A stretch of 64,000 nucleotides of DNA, taken from contig URVJ01000002.1 of assembly GCA_900551295.1 (NCBI GenBank), forward strand, positions 62,001 to 126,000, in the 5' to 3' direction. Each line of letters opens with the position of its first letter. The stretch's first letter is position 1. The translations under genes were made by a program, and so were the position numbers. This DNA is from an uncultured Eubacteriales bacterium (GTDB lineage: Bacteria; Bacillota; Clostridia; Oscillospirales; CAG-382). Positions 60,726-64,000 of this stretch are shown piece after piece. The notes under the pieces were generated by a model. The model made no database searches. It was not told where the DNA came from and saw only the letters and a list, made by a program, of their open reading frames with translations.

Positions 60726-62105
60726 TTATTTCCCGAGTTTTTTCGCGACCTGAATCATGATCGCGCATTCCATTCTCTTTTTGAAAAGTTCGCAGCCGTA
60801 TTTGTATACGCCGTTTACGCTGCCTGTTGAGTGATATGCGTTTGCGGCACAGCCTCCGGAACAGTACAGCTTTGCCCAGCAGTCGGCACAGTCGGGACGT
60901 GTGTAGACGTTGCAGCAGGCAAATTCGTCCTGAACGCCCTTTGCCGTAACGCCGTTCCATATGTCGCCGAGCTTGTACTTTTCTTCGCCCACAAACTGGT
61001 GGCACGGATATAAATCGCCCCAGGGAGTGACTGCCATGTATTCCGTACCCGAACCGCAGCCCGAAATTCTCTTGTAAATGCAGGGACCACCGGTAAGGTC
61101 TATCATGTAGTGGTAGAAAGTAAAGGGTTTTCCGGCTTTTTCGCGCTCAAGCATAAGTTCCGCAAGCTTTTCGTATTGCTCAAATACGATGGGCAGATCT
61201 TGCTCAGTCAGCGCAGCTTCGTCGCCCGGAGCACATACAACAGGCTCCATGCTGAGTTTGTCAAAGCCTAAATCCAGCATAACTTTTATGTCGTTTAAGA
61301 AATCGGGATTTGCGTGCGTAAACGTACCTCTCATGTAGTAGTCGCCGTCGCCGCGTCTTTTGACAAATTCCTGAAATTTCGGAACTATTCTGTCATAGCT
61401 TCCGTTTCCGGCATAGTCGACTCTGAGCCTGTCATGAATTTCCTTTCGTCCGTCAAGGCTGAGCACGACGTTGCTCATCTCGCGGTTTGAAAAATCAATT
61501 ACGTCGTCGTCAATGAGCATACCGTTTGTGGTAAGCGTAAATCTGAAATTTTTGCCGGCCTCTTTTTCACGCTTTCGCGCATAGCCTACAAGCTGCTTTA
61601 CCACGTCCCAGTTCATGAGCGGCTCTCCGCCGAAGAAATCAACCTCGAGATTGCGCCTTGGGCCGGAGTTTTCTATTAAAAAGTCGAGCGCTCTTTTTCC
61701 GACGTCAAGGCTCATTAAAGCTCTGTCGCCGTGATATTTTCCCTGGCTTGCAAAGCAGTATGAGCAGTTTAAGTTGCAGGTGTGAGCAACGTGCAGACAT
61801 AACGCCTTTATAACGCCTGCGCTCTTTTGCTTTAATTTTCCCGCCATGGGTTCAAACGTGTCCTTTGCAAACAGCTTTCCGCCGTCTTTAAGCGCCTGTA
61901 TGTCGTCAAGACATTCGCTTATGTCCTTTTCCGTCACGTCGCCGCGGTCTTTGTATTTACCGAGAATTTCTGCAGTTATTTCTTCGCGGCTTTTGTTTTC
62001 AAAAAGACCTATAATGTCGTATGCAACTTCGTCAACGGCATGGACGCTTCCCGACGCGGAGTCGAGAACTATATTGTATCCGTTCAGCTTGTAGCGGTGT
62101 ATCAT
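60726..62105 (-). CDS. scfB: SCIFF peptide maturase (radical SAM, SPASM)
   Basis: 459 residues. An N-terminal PqqD-like recognition region (about 1-90), a radical SAM core with C-x3-C-x2-C in HTCNLNCSYCFASQ (Cys110, 114, 117), and a C-terminal SPASM/twitch region with auxiliary cluster cysteines (CGSGTEYMAVTPWGDLYPCH, then CCNVYTRPDCADCWAKLYCS). It installs thioether bridges in the Cys-rich SCIFF peptide (ranthipeptide). The peptide gene is 90 bp upstream on the same strand, separated by an attenuator-like terminator. AAAGGAT precedes ATG 62105. Confidence 0.96.
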   Translation of the reverse strand: MIHRYKLNGYNIVLDSASGSVHAVDEVAYDIIGLFENKSREEITAEILGKYKDRGDVTEKDISECLDDIQALKDGGKLFAKDTFEPMAGKLKQKSAGVIKALCLHVAHTCNLNCSYCFASQGKYHGDRALMSLDVGKRALDFLIENSGPRRNLEVDFFGGEPLMNWDVVKQLVGYARKREKEAGKNFRFTLTTNGMLIDDDVIDFSNREMSNVVLSLDGRKEIHDRLRVDYAGNGSYDRIVPKFQEFVKRRGDGDYYMRGTFTHANPDFLNDIKVMLDLGFDKLSMEPVVCAPGDEAALTEQDLPIVFEQYEKLAELMLEREKAGKPFTFYHYMIDLTGGPCIYKRISGCGSGTEYMAVTPWGDLYPCHQFVGEEKYKLGDIWNGVTAKGVQDEFACCNVYTRPDCADCWAKLYCSGGCAANAYHSTGSVNGVYKYGCELFKKRMECAIMIQVAKKLGK

Positions 62106-62143
62106 TTTCTATGTATCCTTTCAAAAAAGAGAAGTCAAAAAAG

Positions 62144-62168
62144 CAAAAAAATGCCGCCTTGCGGCGGC
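62144..62168 (-). terminator. Attenuator-type terminator between scfA and scfB
   Basis: On the minus strand GCCGCC (62168-62163) pairs with GGCGGC (62158-62153) around GCAA, followed by ATTTTTTT (62151-62144). It would end most transcripts after the short peptide gene and let a minority continue into scfB. Confidence 0.85.
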
Positions 62169-62195
62169 AGAGTAATTCAGTGCTAAACAGTAAAA

Positions 62196-62351
62196 TTACT
62201 TGCTTTCCTTGCCGGAATTTTCGCACTTCTGGTTTGCGATGCCGCAGCTGGTCTTGCAAGCGGACTGGCAGGAAGTCTGGCATTCGCCGCAGCCGCCGTT
62301 CTTTGCGCTTTCGCAGAGGTTGCGGGTTTCAAGAGTTTCAATACGCTTCAT
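62196..62351 (-). CDS. scfA: SCIFF (six-cysteine) ranthipeptide precursor
   Basis: 51 residues. The family core AKNGGCGECQTSCQSACKTS is intact with cysteines at 21, 24, 28, 32, 36 and 43; Cys13 is an additional seventh. The family consensus as I know it has Thr at position 37, an acceptor of the thioether from Cys32, but here Gly37 is encoded (SCGIANQKC). ATG 62351 has GGAGGA 7 nt upstream. SCIFF is almost universal in Clostridia; its biological role is unclear, with proposed signalling functions. Confidence 0.95.
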   Translation of the reverse strand: MKRIETLETRNLCESAKNGGCGECQTSCQSACKTSCGIANQKCENSGKESK

Positions 62352-62416
62352 AATATAGTCCTCCATAATATCATATTCCGAAGCCTTGCGGCAACGGAAA
62401 AGTTTAGTTCCGTAAT

Positions 62417-62445
62417 ATATTACCACAAAGCGCGTCAAAAGTCAA
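62417..62445 (-). promoter_or_regulatory. Sigma-A promoter of the scf operon
   Basis: Minus strand TTGACT (62445-62440), 17-bp spacer, TAATAT (62422-62417). Leader of about 60 nt to the scfA start. Confidence 0.78.
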
Positions 62446-62512
62446 TATGTTTGCCGACATTTTGTAATTTAAATGCGTGTTCCGGAAAAGAAAATGCCGG
62501 CTTTTTAACAGT

Positions 62513-62701
62513 TCAGTTCGCGTGCTTTGCCATTTCGTCCACAAAACGCGCCATTTCTTCTTTTGAATTTACTGATTTTGCACGCCGCGCAACCTCAGTC
62601 TGAGCCTTTGAGTCAAGCCGGGAATAGTAAAACAGCGCCTGTCTGTTCTGCGCGAGAGCCATTGCAAGACCTGTCGGAAGATCGTTTTTATTGTTTTGCA
62701 T
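62513..62701 (-). CDS. Small conserved protein of unknown function
   Basis: 62 residues: TGLAMALAQNRQALFYYSRL, then a helical part ending SVNSKEEMARFVDEMAKHAN. The G-x-AMALAQN...F..L pattern and the KEEM..FV ending occur in small helical proteins common in Firmicutes, but I know no function. ATG 62701 has AAAAAGGTG 6 nt upstream; a longer in-frame version starting at 62770 covers that site and is rejected. Single gene, no clear terminator. Confidence 0.7.
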   Translation of the reverse strand: MQNNKNDLPTGLAMALAQNRQALFYYSRLDSKAQTEVARRAKSVNSKEEMARFVDEMAKHAN

Positions 62702-62894
62702 TGTTTTCACCTTTTTGTATAATTTTCTGCGTATTTGCGTGCCTTTAAGAGGCAATAATATTCTTTGCATAAATTGCGCATAAAATACACGGCTTTTGCG
62801 TTGTTAAACTTTACAAAAATGACCGCGTGAATTTTTAAGCATGGGGCAGACTTTATATAAAATATGAAGAATGTGAAAACTTTGGTAAACTCAC

Positions 62895-62923
62895 TTGAAA
62901 AACGCAAAAGAAAGTATTACAAT
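62895..62923 (+). promoter_or_regulatory. Sigma-A promoter of gapA
   Basis: TTGAAA (62895-62900), 17-bp spacer, TACAAT (62918-62923). Leader of about 52 nt ending with ACGGAGGAA. Confidence 0.78.
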
Positions 62924-62982
62924 ATAGGTGTAAAAGTTTGGGCAACCAAAATTTTAATTCAAACTAACGGAGGAATAAAATC

Positions 62983-64000
62983 ATGTCAGTTAAAGTTGCC
63001 ATTAACGGCTTCGGCCGTATCGGACGTCTTGCATTCAGACAGATGTTCGGCGCAGAGGGCTACGAAGTAGTAGCTATCAACGATCTTACCGATCCTAAGA
63101 TGCTTGCACAGCTTCTCAAGTACGATACCGCACAGGGCGGATACTGCGGCAAGATCGGCGAAGGACTTCACACTGTTGAAGCAGGAGAAGATTCCATCAC
63201 CGTAGACGGCAAGAAGATCACAATATACGCTATGAAGGACGCTAAGGATCTTCCTTGGGGCAAAATAGGCGTAGACGTTGTACTTGAGTGCACCGGTTTC
63301 TACTGCTCTAAGGAAAAGTCTCAGGCACACATCGACGCAGGCGCAAAGAAGGTAGTTATTTCCGCTCCCGCAGGAAGCGATCTTAAGACTATCGTTTACA
63401 GCGTTAACGAAAAGACTCTTACCGCAGACGATAAGATCATTTCCGCTGCATCCTGCACCACAAACTGCCTTGCACCTATGGCTAAGGCTCTTAACGATTA
63501 CGCTCCTATCCAGAGCGGTATCATGAGCACCATTCACGCATATACCGGCGACCAGATGATCCTCGACGGTCCTCACAGAAAGGGTGACCTCAGACGTGCA
63601 CGCGCAGGCGCTGCAAACATCGTTCCTAACTCCACCGGTGCTGCAAAGGCAATCGGACTTGTTATCCCCGAACTCAACGGCAAGCTCATCGGCTCTGCTC
63701 AGCGTGTTCCCGTTCCGACCGGTTCCACCACTATCCTTACCGCAGTTGTAAAGGGTACTGACGTAACCAAGGAAGGCATCAACGCAGCAATGAAGGCAGC
63801 AGCTTCCGAGTCCTTCGGATATAACGAAGATCAGATCGTTTCCTCCGACGTTATCGGTATGCGTTACGGTTCTCTCTTCGATGCAACTCAGACAATGGTT
63901 GCAAAGATTGCTGACGATCTCTATGAAGTACAGGTAGTATCCTGGTACGACAACGAGAACTCCTACACAAGCCAGATGGTTCGTACAATCAAGTACTTCG
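62983..64000 (+). CDS. gapA: Glyceraldehyde-3-phosphate dehydrogenase, C-terminus outside window
   Basis: 339 codons are visible from ATG 62983 and the frame is still open at the window end, so the last residues are missing. INGFGRIGRLAFRQ binds NAD; SAASCTTNCLAPM holds the catalytic Cys; HAYTGDQMILDGPHRKGDLR and RVPVPTGSTTIL follow in order. SWYDNENSYTSQMV is near the end. This is the glycolytic NAD-type enzyme. Codons are strongly biased (AAG, AAC, GAC, CTC), as expected for one of the most abundant proteins. It has its own promoter. Confidence 0.97.
   Translation, partial: MSVKVAINGFGRIGRLAFRQMFGAEGYEVVAINDLTDPKMLAQLLKYDTAQGGYCGKIGEGLHTVEAGEDSITVDGKKITIYAMKDAKDLPWGKIGVDVVLECTGFYCSKEKSQAHIDAGAKKVVISAPAGSDLKTIVYSVNEKTLTADDKIISAASCTTNCLAPMAKALNDYAPIQSGIMSTIHAYTGDQMILDGPHRKGDLRRARAGAANIVPNSTGAAKAIGLVIPELNGKLIGSAQRVPVPTGSTTILTAVVKGTDVTKEGINAAMKAAASESFGYNEDQIVSSDVIGMRYGSLFDATQTMVAKIADDLYEVQVVSWYDNENSYTSQMVRTIKYF

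Noticed and set aside
62707..62907. 66-residue minus frame upstream of the 62-residue gene
   Set aside because: AT-rich, no ribosome site, overlaps the gapA promoter; no sign of coding.
1..64000. Search for CRISPR arrays, IS elements, integrases, toxin-antitoxin or defence genes
   Set aside because: No regularly spaced repeats with spacers, no transposase or integrase motifs, no nuclease-type defence genes were found. The XRE/membrane pair is not a typical toxin-antitoxin because the partner is a multi-helix membrane protein.

Overview
The window looks like chromosomal DNA of an anaerobic, spore-forming member of the Clostridia, probably of the Ruminococcaceae/Oscillospiraceae type. That placement is an inference from gene content: SLH-domain surface proteins, the yabM-mazG-hup-rqcP-yabP-yabQ-divIC block, YlmC/YmxH, RNase M5, CdaA/CdaR, a SCIFF ranthipeptide system, HemZ and a sodium-pumping biotin decarboxylase. 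I see no rRNA, tRNA, CRISPR array, phage or IS transposase. Sigma-A promoters close to TTGACA-17-TATAAT are frequent, and several starts are TTG codons with a good Shine-Dalgarno.

Layout. 1-960: the end of a transaldolase gene, then about 650 bp of noncoding hairpins with one intrinsic terminator. 960-1660: an autoregulated-looking XRE regulator/membrane protein pair (minus). 1825-7130: a TPR-like protein, a secreted CAP-SLH protein, a Crp/Fnr regulator, RNase M5, a DUF4364 protein and a DUF1540 protein. 7477-17554: a four-gene secreted-protein island: a 1596-residue SLH-anchored protein with a WbsX/GH99-like catalytic domain, an SGNH-like protein, and two tandem 483-residue paralogues without any enzyme domain. 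All four are built from shuffled copies of the same two beta-sandwich-like modules, three carry a copper-amine-oxidase-N (stalk) domain and the fourth a divergent one. A decayed SGNH gene lies inside the island. This is the most distinctive part of the window and could be a cell-surface glycan-binding and processing system.

17707-33500: housekeeping. prmC and yqhQ (minus), then an HD protein, a HAD phosphatase, cdaA-cdaR, an FAD oxidoreductase, RseC-like protein, recJ, rel, dtd, hemZ and a SpoVB/YabM flippase, mostly in tightly spaced runs. 33509-36914: mazG, hup, rqcP, yabP, yabQ, divIC, hpf. 37057-41850: a MATE transporter, a D-lactate-type dehydrogenase, a TetR regulator and a PutP symporter with a large dyad just upstream. 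42186-47252: a sodium-pump decarboxylase operon holding both a 12S-type (CoA-ester) and a 5S-type (oxaloacetate/pyruvate) carboxyltransferase around one biotin carrier and one membrane pump.

47326-57663: ylmC/ymxH (minus), hflX, then a dgt, small membrane protein, dnaG, rpoD, mtnN, PBP2 and DUF3810 run. 57708-62351: a minus-strand operon: SCIFF peptide, attenuator, its radical SAM maturase, an Orn/Lys/Arg decarboxylase, an RluA pseudouridine synthase and a flavin reductase. The window ends inside gapA, preceded by its own promoter.
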